DNA of 64,000 bases from Isoetes taiwanensis (lineage: Eukaryota; Streptophyta; Lycopodiopsida; Isoetales; Isoetaceae), in the NCBI GenBank assembly GCA_021234155.1, contig JAJEKV010000085.1:2118896-2182895 (forward strand), read 5' to 3'. Within the stretch, counting starts at the first letter, position 1. Each line of letters opens with the position of its first letter. Shown here piece by piece: positions 10,421-19,636 of the stretch. The notes under the pieces are model-generated. The model made no database searches and had not been told where the DNA came from. It was given only the letters and a program-made list of their open reading frames with translations. A program made the position numbers and the translations under genes.

Positions 10421-12858
10421 TGTTAGCCTAAAACCTGGAATTTTAGCCTAACCTCAAAGGAAGTACAAAGAAAAACCGGTCAGGGACCTCCGGATCACTT
10501 AGGGTGATCAATCCTCAATCATATAAGCAAAAGAACTCAATTTGAAATGCTAGATTTTTCCAAATCACTACAATCCCCGGGCGTAAAAAAATCAATGAGC
10601 CAAAATCAATCCAAAGAATCACACTTTAAAGATTTTTGAGTTTTGGATTTTTGGTATGGTTCACAAACAAGCAGAGGAAGCTACTGGTGAAAGTCTGTCT
10701 TGATTTGGATAAAGGAAGACCAAGAAAATCAATGTCAAAGCTCAGTCAAAAAGTGGTCAATGCCAAAACAGAGAACCAAAATTTGCAGATGGAGTTTGGT
10801 GACGAATTTTGAGTTGGGATTTGTGCAGACAGCTTCAAAATGAACCCTAGATCACGTGCATAAGGTTTAATTGATAAGCAAACACTATGATTTTTTTTCT
10901 GAGATAGACCACAGACTCAATTTACATCCCACGGTCAGAATGCTTATGGAAAAGCTACTTTTCCTTTGTCTTTTTTGCATATAAACACTACTCAAGTCTA
11001 TTTAAGGATGAGAAATGACTATTAAATTTGGTTTCATCTTGAAATATCTGATTTCTATTGGTTTTGACAGGCAGTAATAGATTTGTAATATGAGAAAATG
11101 CTAACACTATTTTTCCAGGCAGAGAATATGCATTATAACCAGAGATATCACAGGAGTTCTGAAGTCTCAGCAAATAATTCCCAAAATAATGCCTGAGAAT
11201 AAATCTCAAGGCACTTGTGAGCTTCTAAAAATCCGAAATCATCAAAAGAAGAAAATAAGAAGATAATTTGAGTTGTAATAGAAGTTTTGATGTCGGTCAT
11301 CCAAACACACGGTCGGTCTTCAAACACAATGCAGTTAATCTTCAATCTCGAGCAGAATTAGCTGAATTTGGAGTAGAACAGATCATGAAAATATCAAGAA
11401 TATAGAATGCGCCCAGATCACAGAGGTATATCTCCGAGGGGGGTCATTAAATGATCTGCATTCTTGGATTAAAAACTGTCCTTCCCAAAAACCAGCTCGG
11501 TTGAGTGATTTCCGGCCAAATTTGAGCAAGTTTCTATAGATCAAGTGCCACAGAGAGTTCCAGGGGTTTTAAAAAAAGGTCTAGGAGGATGAATCGGGAG
11601 CAAAAGGGCGGGATTCAATCAGATTTGGGCACCAATCAGCCAGATTTAGCAGGTTCCAGAAGTTTAGGGTTTTTGCAAGGCTCGATATATCCCACAGGCC
11701 TAAATAGTTCTGGAAGATAAGGATATAAATTGAAAAGTCCGAGTCAGCTTATTGAATTTGCGTGCCACGCAGAAGGGTTGTGCCATTTCGTGTTACGAGG
11801 CCCCACCTCACGCCACCCGTGGACCAATGGGGGGGGCTGAGGTGGAATTTAGTGATAGGGTAGATATAGGCTAGAATAGGTTTTTATTTTTTATTTTCTC
11901 TGGCACGCATCCCAAGAAATAAATTTTGAGAGGCTTCCCAAGGTCTTTTTTTGATTTTTAAAAAGCCAATTTAGCTCATTTTGGTCAAGCTTCAAATCTG
12001 GAGGGTTTCCAGGTCAAACTGAAATACTCGAAATTTTGGCCCTTTTGACCTTGGTCAATGGATTTTCAAACTTGGAAATGGTGGAAAAAAAACATAAAAC
12101 AAATGGAAAAATGGTGGAAAAAGCTATGGTGGGATTTAGAAGGATGAGATGATGGTAAAAATCAAACTCCATTGCTCTTGAGGTTTTTTATGATCTTTTG
12201 AGAGCAATTTACAAGTGATGGTGAGGCCAATAAAAATATAGGTAGTGAAGTAATGGAAGAGGGTATGAAAAGGTGGAAGTGAGGTATGGAAAGGTGGAAT
12301 AGATGAAGGATGGAAACCCCTCAGAGCACATGATCTTATCTCAAAAGCTCAAATCATACCTTATGATGAACATAGTTTTGCTCAAGGCCTAAGGGTCTTC
12401 CAATCTTCTAAAAAAATCTTCCAAACTTCAAGGCCAATATAAGAGCAAATATCAATTCCCAAGTGACCATCTTCATAAGTGTGACTCCTAAACCATTGGT
12501 GCAACTCAATTAAGCTCCATATAAATGAATTTGAGCAAAATGCTTTGTAGCTCCTTGTATAACTTGCTATATCCTTTGCCTGGTCTTCAAGAAATAAAAA
12601 TGTAACTTAGAAAAACTTCCTCAAAGGAAAGAATTAGGCTATATAAGCAAGATCCCCAGGGTCTTCCAATCTTGGACAAATTTCTTCCAAACTCTAGCAG
12701 GATCAAAATAGCACTAACTCTTACCCCATGAGTGATAGGAAATAACTTAAGATGAAACCTCAAAAGCTAACCACATGTCTTCCAAACTTCAACAAATATC
12801 TTCCAATCTTGAAACTCTAAGTATCATGTTGGTCCATGTTGCCCAAAAAGGGGCAACA
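10421..12858 (-). repeat. Element A 5' LTR (2438 bp)
   Basis: Full-length match to 641-3074 with the same TG/CA ends, followed on the minus strand by the primer site. It abuts Gag-coding DNA of element D at 12859. Confidence 0.93.
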
Positions 12859-13449
12859 TAACCCCCTTCGGAAACAATCTCGAAGTGCAATATCATCCCA
12901 GGCAGTATCTACTGCAATTTGCCAAAATTCTGATGCATATACTGAAGCTGGGCGAGAGCCTTGCCTTAAGTTGCAAAGTTTTGTGACTGCTGTGCGCTGA
13001 CGATCGGTGTCTCCAGCAAAATCTTGCAACTTTGGGGCTCCTTTCTCCAATAAAGGAGCAAACCAACTTAGAGCTGGTCCTGTGAGAAGAGAACCAATCA
13101 GCCCCACTTGTTCTTGAGCTGTGGGATATCTATGAGGATGGAACTGAATCACAAGCCTGATTTGGTTCAAAAAACCGCGGAGCTTGGACCGAGTGCCATC
13201 AAACTTCTCTGGCAGGCTGATCTTAGGCTCTGATAGCCTCAATCCCGAGCTAGAAGCAGATTCGTGTGAAGCAATACGTTCCTTAAGCTCTTTATTGTCC
13301 AATTGCAACTGCTGGCATACTTGAACAAGCTGCTGGACCTGCTGTAATAAAGTCGGAACCTCCTCCATAGATATAAAATCGCCAAATATGAGCAAAAAAA
13401 AATGCTTAGGATCAGAGCAGACAAGAACCGGTAAGGGATTCCGGTTCAA
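12859..13449 (-). CDS. Element D gag, N-terminal part (Tf1/sushi type)
   Basis: Probable start is the M of MEEVPTLLQQVQQLVQ at about 13368 (the open frame extends upstream to 13449). A coiled-coil N-terminus (LQQVQQLVQVCQQLQLDNKEL) is followed by a capsid with LPEKFDGTRSKLRGFLNQIR, YPTAQEQVGLIGSLLTGPAL and SWFAPLLEK. This is the pattern of Tf1/sushi Gags (the family that gave rise to PEG10/RTL genes) rather than of typical seed-plant gypsy Gags. The frame is cut at 12859 by element A and resumes at 640. Confidence 0.85.
13438..13449 (-). other. Element D self-priming site
   Basis: Two bases inside the LTR the minus strand reads TTGAACCGGAAT. It is the exact reverse complement of ATTCCGGTTCAA within the LTR (13634-13623, minus strand), which lies about 24 bases after the TATATAAGG box, where the RNA should start. 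No CCA-ending tRNA complement is seen here. Tf1/sushi elements prime reverse transcription with their own folded-back 5' RNA end; this fits. Confidence 0.75.
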
Positions 13450-13451
13450 AC

Positions 13452-13961
13452 TGTCATGAACCTACGCGAAATCAAGGAAAATACGTGGAGAATACGCAAG
13501 AAATACAGAAGAAATACGCCAAGATCGGCAAAGAATCTGATATATGAACAAGAATCAAGAATACAATGGCCCGAAGGCAAGCATGAACAGGAGACAGATG
13601 CCTAGAAGGCTCAAGATGGGCGTTGAACCGGAATGGTTTGACTTACCTCCTTATATATCTAGACCAACGGTCAGGATCATGCCACCCCAATGGATGAGAT
13701 CGCGCCAAGTGTCGCGCATGCATTTAGGTTCTAGAACATTCTAGAACCTTTTGGAGATAGTCCCACATATGAGGAAGACGTGAAGGAATGTCTTCAACAA
13801 ATATTGGTAGCGCACTTGGCAAGGGTGTGTGACTCGCAACTGGAAGGTTGTAGGTTCAAACCCTGTCTTGTGCAACTACCCTTTTGCATCCGTGTGACGA
13901 CCATCTTTTGTACATAGGAGTATAATATTCGTATGATACGAATATCCGTATGGTCGTCACA
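13452..13961 (-). repeat. Element D 5' LTR (510 bp)
   Basis: Minus strand begins TGTGACGACC (13961) and ends CATGACA (13452), then the self-priming site and gag. It contains a TATATAAGG box (about 13661-13653). The first 70 bases form a hairpin: tgtgacgaccat at 13891-13902 pairs with atggtcgtcaca at 13950-13961, with a second palindrome (attcgtatgatacgaat) inside. It sits directly against RNase H of element B; attgc (13962-13966) would be one copy of the target duplication. Confidence 0.8.
13807..13876 (+). repeat. tRNA-like (SINE-head-like) sequence inside the element D LTR
   Basis: Contains an A-box-like ggtagcgcacttgg and a perfect B box ggttcaaaccc about 38 bases later, the spacing of an internal pol III promoter. 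There is no closed acceptor stem, so it is not a functional tRNA gene. It may be an old SINE that became part of the LTR. Confidence 0.45.
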
Positions 13962-14335
13962 ATTGCGTTACAATGGGTCCGGGTTACCCAGGGATGCCGT
14001 GACAACGCATCCGCAACCACATTATGCTTCCCAGGCTTATACATAATCTCGAAATCATACTCTTCCAAAAATTCCATCCATCTTCTCTGACGGAGGTTGA
14101 GATTCGGCTGGGTGGATAAATAACGGAGACTTTGATGATCTGTATCAAGCTGAAATCTTCGACCAAGAAGGTAGTGTCTCCAAATGCGCAAAGCGCGGAC
14201 AACTGCTAACAATTCCTGATCATGGGTAGGGTATCGCTGTTCCGTGTCGTTCATCTTCTTTGAATCATATGCAATAACTCTCCCCTCCTGCATTAGGACT
14301 CCACCGGTAGCAATCTTACTGGCATCCGTTGCCAC
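13962..14335 (-). pseudogene. Element B RNase H (truncated by element D)
   Basis: Ty3-type RNase H with all four acidic residues visible: ATDASKIATGGVL (D), HDQELLAVV (E), LDTDHQSL (D) and VVADALSRHPW (D). The frame then runs into the element D LTR; codons beyond 13961 are not original. A frame break near 14440 separates it from RT. Confidence 0.88.
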
Positions 14336-14448
14336 TAGCTTATCCTTTTCGATCGGGCAATGTGAGGACCGGTGCGCACGTTAAAAGCATCCTTAAGCTT
14401 CTGAAAGCCTACACCGACTTTCGCTTTTCCAATGTTCCATCCAATCCT

Positions 14449-15513
14449 TCACCTTCTCATGCTTTGTAAGATCGTAAGAAGAGGTGCGGCAATTGTTGCA
14501 AAATCCTTAACAAATTTCCGATAATATCCTGCGAGTCCCAAGAAACTTCGAACTTCTGAAACATTACCTGGAATAGGCCAATCCCTTACTGCTTCTATCT
14601 TTGCTGGATCTGTAGCAATTCCCTCTGCTGAAATGATATGCCCCAAATAATCCACCTTGGGAGTGGCAAACTTGCACTTAGAGAACTTGACAAAAAGTTG
14701 GTGACGTCTTAACTTTTGCAGGGCCAACCGAAGATGTTGCTCATGCTCTTCCAAAGTCTTACTATAGATGAGAATGTCGTCAAAGAAAATAACAACAAAA
14801 TCATCCAAGTATTGGCGGAAGACGTCATTCATCAACCGCATAAAAGTTGCAGGAGCATTAGTTAATCCAAAAGGCATAACGGTAAACTCATAATGCCCAT
14901 ATCTAGTGCGAAAAGCAGATTTATGGATGTCCTCCTCCTTTATCCTTATCTGATGGTATCCGGAGCGTAAATCAATCTTTGAGAAATATTTGGCCCCTTG
15001 TAACTGGTCCATAAGATCATCTGCCCTAGGCAAAGCATAGCGATTCTTGATGGTATGCTTATTGAGCTGCCTATAATCAATACACATCCTCAAGGAGCCA
15101 TCGTTTTTCTTAACAAAAAGGATAGGGGCGCCGAAAGGTGAAACACTAGGCCGAATGAAACCTAGGTTTAGTAACTCCTGAAGTTGCTTTTTAAGCTCTG
15201 CCAACTCTGGAGGACTCATTCGGTATGGGGCCTTGCTGGTAGGCTTAGTACCTGGTTCTAAAGCTATCTCACATTCTACCCCTCTAAAGGGAGGAAGCTT
15301 CTGGATCTCCTCTGGAAAAAGATCGGTAAACTCTCGGAGAAGACTCGCAATCCCCTCTGGCAAGGTGTCTATGATTTGCTTCTGTTTAGCATCTGAATCA
15401 ATGGATGCAAGCCTGATGACGCAGAGGAGCTTATCCTTGCGTATAGCTTTATCTAACTGCTTGATGGACATAGACTGCATAATAGGGTTGAATGGATCAC
15501 CTTTTATAGTCAC
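14449..15513 (-). CDS. Element B reverse transcriptase
   Basis: 354-codon frame opening at a GTG that overlaps the gag-protease stop by four bases. Motifs in order: [42 protein letters not shown] (catalytic D), [12 protein letters not shown], and [12 protein letters not shown], where F-F-D-D replaces the usual Y-x-D-D, followed by thumb [12 protein letters not shown] and [12 protein letters not shown]. The two catalytic Asp of the D-D pair are present. The frame change from protease may be ribosomal frameshifting or a one-base error. Confidence 0.93.
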   Translation of the reverse strand: MTIKGDPFNPIMQSMSIKQLDKAIRKDKLLCVIRLASIDSDAKQKQIIDTLPEGIASLLREFTDLFPEEIQKLPPFRGVECEIALEPGTKPTSKAPYRMSPPELAELKKQLQELLNLGFIRPSVSPFGAPILFVKKNDGSLRMCIDYRQLNKHTIKNRYALPRADDLMDQLQGAKYFSKIDLRSGYHQIRIKEEDIHKSAFRTRYGHYEFTVMPFGLTNAPATFMRLMNDVFRQYLDDFVVIFFDDILIYSKTLEEHEQHLRLALQKLRRHQLFVKFSKCKFATPKVDYLGHIISAEGIATDPAKIEAVRDWPIPGNVSEVRSFLGLAGYYRKFVKDFATIAAPLLTILQSMRR

Positions 15514-16601
15514 GCGGGGGCGTTGAAGGTAACTTCCCGTTTCTCGCAGTCTATATTGGCCTTTGCAGATGCCAAGAATTCCATACCAACAATAAGATCA
15601 TATTTGCCAATATCCATTATCTCGGCACCCAAAGCAACTGGTGCACCTGGTAACTGCATCTTAAGGTTGATGCGACCATGAGTATGCCTAATCTTACCAC
15701 TGGCTAAGGTGACGGCCTTCGGTCGGGACCTCAACGTTTCAAGCTGCAATACCTGGGCTATTCTAGGAGAAGCAAAATTATGTGTACTTCCCGTATCCAT
15801 CAAAATTATGAAAGGCTTACTGTCTACTTGGCCTATGGTGGAAATAACAGAAGGCTGACTTTCAGCATTGCCAGTTTCAATGGCTGCAAGGATATGAGAC
15901 GCACCGTGAATGTACTCGGGAGCCTCGTCCTCGACAGGTAGTGTAGACTCCAGATCGTCCCAATCGAGATCGGCCATGGCCAGCTGGGCAGTCTGCGTGA
16001 CGTAAGGGCAATTCTGCATGTAGTGCCCGGGTCGCATACACCTGTAACATGCCTTATCTCTACGTAACTGATCTCGGGTGTCTTTGGGAATAGACTGTAA
16101 AAGATTCCGAACTTCCTTGCCGACATTATTCGGTTTGTCGGGCATGTTGAAGGTGACTTTCTTTTCCTGGCGGGCATAAGAGTTCTGCTGAGAGGGCCCC
16201 GGACTTGGTGAGCGGGGTTTGTAAGGTGTGGACGGGCGTGGCTGCGAGTAAGGAGCGGGGACGAGGATACCGTTCCTTGGTGTGTCCTCCTCGAGGCTTA
16301 ATGCCTTAGCCTCGCCTTCAAATCGATTTCGGTCTATGGCCTTAACCATTCGTTTAATGGATGGGGCCAACCCTTCAATGTAGCCCTCCACCGCCCTCTT
16401 TTCATTCATCCCTGGTACGCGTCTGCACTTCGAGCGCATGAATTCATCAGTGTAGGCCTGAACTGACATACCCTTCTGCGTTAACCTGTAGAAGGTCTGG
16501 ATTTGTTGGCATTTGTGCGCCGCAGGCACATAATGGGACTTAAAAGCCTTGGCAAACTTTTTGAACTTGCACCTGCTTACGTCCGGATGCTTGGCTCGCA
16601 T
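15510..16601 (-). CDS. Element B gag (capsid C-terminus, zinc knuckle) fused to protease
   Basis: 363 codons. Capsid part with [21 protein letters not shown] and [12 protein letters not shown]; one CCHC zinc knuckle [14 protein letters not shown] (about residues 190-203); then a retropepsin with [17 protein letters not shown] (active-site DTGS) and the flap/second motif [10 protein letters not shown]. Ends at NAPA just before the RT frame. It supplies particle structure and processing protease. Confidence 0.9.
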   Translation of the reverse strand: MRAKHPDVSRCKFKKFAKAFKSHYVPAAHKCQQIQTFYRLTQKGMSVQAYTDEFMRSKCRRVPGMNEKRAVEGYIEGLAPSIKRMVKAIDRNRFEGEAKALSLEEDTPRNGILVPAPYSQPRPSTPYKPRSPSPGPSQQNSYARQEKKVTFNMPDKPNNVGKEVRNLLQSIPKDTRDQLRRDKACYRCMRPGHYMQNCPYVTQTAQLAMADLDWDDLESTLPVEDEAPEYIHGASHILAAIETGNAESQPSVISTIGQVDSKPFIILMDTGSTHNFASPRIAQVLQLETLRSRPKAVTLASGKIRHTHGRINLKMQLPGAPVALGAEIMDIGKYDLIVGMEFLASAKANIDCEKREVTFNAPA

Positions 16602-17140
16602 AGCCCTTCCACCAAATACGGGCGCTCTGTAGGGTTTGTGGTGGCAACCTTCCCCTGTATCCTTTTACGTCATGCCATAGGATTTCCCAAACTCCTTCAT
16701 TTCGGCCGAGCCAGGACTGCGCATTGAGCCCACCTCTAGATTTACCATCAAATTGGGCCAATTTCCTATTTTTCCATATACTTGGTTATGGTCAGATCAA
16801 CCGCCGTTCACTGGTACTCCTTGTCCCGGCGATGTGCATGGCCACCGGATGACACGACTCGACTCGAAGTCTCGAGGTTGCTTCAGTTGGGAGGAGGTTG
16901 CATCGTCCCTAGAGGAACCTCGATGACGTTTGGAACGGTGCCTCCCTCTGTCTGCACGTCGCAGACTAGATTCAGTGCGTAAGGCTGCTGTGGTGGGGAC
17001 TTGGTGGTAACGGAGGTAACTCCTGGTCCATCCTCCCCGACATGCCATGGTGGGTTGACATTTAGTACATAAGTCCGCAACTCAACTAGTTGCCTCTTCA
17101 TCAACATAAGTTCCTTTCCAGGGGTTAACCTCTCCGGCAT
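16540..17140 (-). pseudogene. Element B gag N-terminal region (frameshifted)
   Basis: Two frames, 17140-16883 (starting MPERLTPGKELMLMKRQLVE) and 16761-16540 (QFDGKSRGGLNAQSWLGR..WWKG), look like consecutive parts of one Gag N-terminus separated by a frame break near 16800-16880. The second is an FDG...W..G capsid start typical of gypsy Gag. The frame upstream of 17140 is open only to about 17215. Confidence 0.6.
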
Positions 17141-17377
17141 TCGAGGGTGTTCGCCAGCGGCGTTAGATGCACCGCCTATATTGGCGTAAAAAGATGTAAA
17201 GCGAATTTCAGAACATCAAGTCTCACAACAAGATCATTTTGGGTAGTAATGAAGTAAGAGTGAATAAGAGAAGACAAGAGAAAAGATTTTGATTATAAGT
17301 CAAAACAACTGTTACATTGAAGAACTTCACACTGAAGGTAGTTATCAAGTTAAAGTTATATAATACACAAGTGGATT
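17141..17377. other. Spacer between the histone-fold cassette and gag of element B
   Basis: AT-rich, no gene. On the minus strand it could be the 3' UTR of the gene ending at 17378 and/or the gag leader. I looked for LTR ends (TG..CA) followed by a tRNA-type primer site here and found none. Confidence 0.5.
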
Positions 17378-17901
17378 TTATACATTGGGTACTTCCTTAG
17401 TCACACTGAAGCATAGCAAAACAAAACTGAGGGGTCCGGACCTAGGGGTTCGCAAAAGGGTACATAATAGAATAGCGAACACTTTCCGCGTCATGACTCG
17501 ACGAAGCTTGTAACGTGTCCAGGCCTGGACGATAACAGGTTGGTAGTCCCATGTGGGGCTAATAATAAGGAGATTGAAAAGCCTCCTTAATGCATAGAAG
17601 ATTTGCCATAAGTAGTCGTTGGCATCCTCGAAAGCTTCGTGGCTGGACATATTCCAATAGTCCCATGTGCGGCGAAGGGTCTGCTTCAGGTCGTCAAAGG
17701 CTCATTCCCTAAGAATGTTAACTACCTCCATCCCCTTGTCTGGATCATAAGGCTCTTCTGGCTCTGCGGATTCCTCCATCTCATAATCACCGTCTCGTTC
17801 CGGGTACTCCCCATATCTTTGGCCGTAATCTTGTTCGGGAGGCCCTGGATCATATCGTATCAGGTCGGTAATTCGTTCTTCATACTCTTCGAGTGTCTCG
17901 T
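17378..17901 (-). pseudogene. Possible H4-like histone-fold gene or exon in element B, with in-frame TGA
   Basis: A pyrimidine-rich tract and TTGCAG end at 17902, so 17901 looks like an exon start (phase 1); no in-frame ATG is near. The frame has an acidic stretch (YEMEESAEPEEPYDPDKG), a TGA at 17702-17704, then continues open to 17378. After the TGA: LRRTWDYWNMSSHEAFEDANDY, then LWQIFYALRRLFNLL, then PVIVQAWTRYK. I align MSS-H-AFEDANDYLWQIF with H4 ISGL-IYEETRGVLKVFL, and VIVQAWTR with VVYALKR. The spacing between these anchors is 36 residues against 38 in H4. H2B is an alternative reading. Similarity is weak; the neighbouring H3 and H2A genes make it plausible. Confidence 0.35.
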
Positions 17902-18144
17902 CTGCAAGACGACATGAATAAATATATATACATTGAACAATTTTCTTATACTCCAACTTTAAGGAAGAGAATTAAACATTGAAGGGAAAAGACAATTGAA
18001 TGGTTTTCAACAGTACAAGAAAATATAAGGAGATATCCTGTATATATATAAGAGAATAGTACATAGATTATGTGATGGCCCCTTAAAGGTAATGCCAATC
18101 AAAATTACATAAAATTGGATACATTTGTCTGATAAGATCTAGAA

Positions 18145-19555
18145 CTAAGAAGTGGACCCCTCAACATCTTGTGCTTGGGTATCAAACTCAGGCTCTGGTC
18201 GATGCTGCAGGAGTAGCACACTAGGGTTAACTGATGAGGCAGCTGATGAAGCTATCTCTGGAGGAACATTTGTAGCCAATGGCGCTGCAACCAGCAGACT
18301 CATGTTCATCCAAGAACCGATATCGTGGTCAAATACTGCAATGGCTAGATCACGATTTACCAGGACGATCTGCTCAAGGTTAGTGGGCAACTTCTTATGG
18401 CCGGCGGTCGTAGAAAGTGCCCTAAGTGCCCAAACAGCCGCCTCTGCTTCAGGTGCAATGGCTTTAGCAAAGAAGAGAACTTGTCTACTTGTAAAAGCCG
18501 ACAAGAAGAACCGGGTAATATGGCATTTCAACCCCTGAACCGTCGGATGGGTTGAAGAAGCCAATTCAGACTCCAAGTTTTGGGGCAGTTCCTCTTCCAT
18601 AGCAAAATCCTTCTCCTCTTGAGCATACTGGCCTTCATCACATAGATCTTCCATAGTTGGGTCATCTTCGATCTTGACGACGACATCGTTGATGTTGGGC
18701 ACATGTGGCCCCGTAGCATGGAAAGCCGATTCAGGAACTGAGGACGGAGTACCCTGAATCATTAACTGGCGTAAGGATAAGAGTGTGCTGATAGGCTCAA
18801 CATCAAGAGGCTGATAGTTGAGCAGTTGGTGGATCTCTGGCACATAAACGGGTCGAGAATAATCGATGAAGTCGTTCTGACCCTGGCAATACTCGGCCAG
18901 CTCATAGAGAAGATGAGTCGTCTTCTGCTTACCCTTATTGGCGATATGCTGATATGCCCATTGAATGTCGCTCAGCAGCAAGTAATCTTGATCCCCAACC
19001 TTAATAGTAGAAAGGGAGCTTAAGCCGACAAGAGCTTGACCCTTACTACGAGGTAAAAGGCTTCTCTGTGGCCAATTTCTTCCATCTTACAAAGTCGGCA
19101 TAGCTGATCTGCTCATCCTCCTCAGGATCTGGAGGAAGTGGGAACTTGGCTTGCTCTAAGGCCGTGTCGGTGCCGTCAATATACCTATCCATGATAAGAG
19201 CAAGGGCAAATTGGGCCTCAAAATACAGCTCGTTAGAGCCACAGTCAATGATGGGGGCGTGCTTAGCACGTCTGAGAATGCCCTTAAGAATATCATAACT
19301 GTGGCGATCATCCCCAAACATGTGCTCTAAGATATCCCTATGAAGATAGGGTTAAGGCGGCTCTCCGAAAAACTCTGCCTGGGGCAGGATTTCCTCATCA
19401 TAAAACTCTAGGAAGGTGCCATAGTCAGGGTGTGCCCGCATGTTGTCGATGAGGTCGACTGTACACTGCAACATGGGATCCAAGAGAGGGTAGGGAACCT
19501 GAGGATCCCATTGCTCGCCTCCCATGTACCATGCTAGGCGCCCAGCGTAATCCAT
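18145..19555 (-). CDS. Two-exon gene with divergent histone H2A domain (possible H2B-like domain before it), in element B
   Basis: Exon 1 19555-19091, exon 2 18999-18145, joined in frame across a 91-base intron; 439 codons. A TAA at 19352-19354 (codon 68) interrupts exon 1, the frame staying open on both sides. The H2A part is 18537-18253: GLKCHITR (H2A GLQFPVGR), AIAPEAEAAVWAL (GAPVYLAAVLEYL), VNRDLAIAVFDHDI (IPRHLQLAIRNDEEL), then a docking-like VAAPLATNVPPEI. From the R of GLxxxxxR to AP is 19 residues (18 in H2A), and to the R of NRD 53 (52 in H2A), so alignment is nearly gap-free. Upstream, LSDIQWAY resembles the H2B helix SREIQTAV and IMDRYI resembles VFERIA, suggesting an H2B-H2A doublet; this is weak. 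Basic tails are absent and linkers are acidic. Start chosen at MDYAGRLAWYMGG. Confidence 0.7.
19000..19090 (-). other. 91-base spliceosomal intron in the H2A-like gene
   Basis: Donor GTAAGA after codon TTT, acceptor TACTATTAAG after a pyrimidine-rich tract. Removing it joins ISYADF to VGDQDYLLLSDIQ in frame; without splicing the frame meets TAG TAA. The size is typical of plant introns. It lies on the sense strand of a retroelement, so genomic RNA would have to stay unspliced while a subgenomic RNA is spliced. Confidence 0.65.
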
Positions 19556-19609
19556 TACTGCAGACGGAAGATGGGAGGAGGAAGAAAACGGAAGGAGTAA
19601 GAAATAATG

Positions 19610-19618
19610 AAACCCTAA
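19610..19618 (-). promoter_or_regulatory. Telo-box upstream of the H2A-like gene
   Basis: aaaccctaa on the plus strand, 55 bases before the ATG at 19555. Telo-boxes are plant promoter elements of growth- and S-phase-linked genes. The H3-fusion gene has the same motif upstream. Confidence 0.45.
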
Positions 19619-19636
19619 AATGAATGTCAGTTTTAA

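Larger units (their letters stand above)
641..12858 (-). mobile_element. Element A: Tat-like Ty3/gypsy LTR retrotransposon, 12.2 kb, nested in element D gag
   Basis: Two nearly identical LTRs (641-3074 and 10421-12858) flank gag, protease, RNase H, RT, RNase H and integrase on the minus strand, so 10421-12858 is the 5' LTR. The LTRs begin TG and end CA. The flanks gaacc (636-640) and taacc (12859-12863) could be a 5-bp target duplication with one mismatch. Both flanks encode parts of the same Gag of element D, which proves nesting. The protease style (LLDGGSSLN), the extra RNase H, the long leader and a long stretch between integrase and 3' LTR with an antisense ORF point to the Tat lineage. 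All ORFs are broken, so this copy is not autonomous. Confidence 0.93.

Noticed and set aside
17140-17378. Hidden LTR boundary separating the cassette from gag
   Set aside because: No TG..CA end followed by a tRNA- or self-complementary primer site could be found here.
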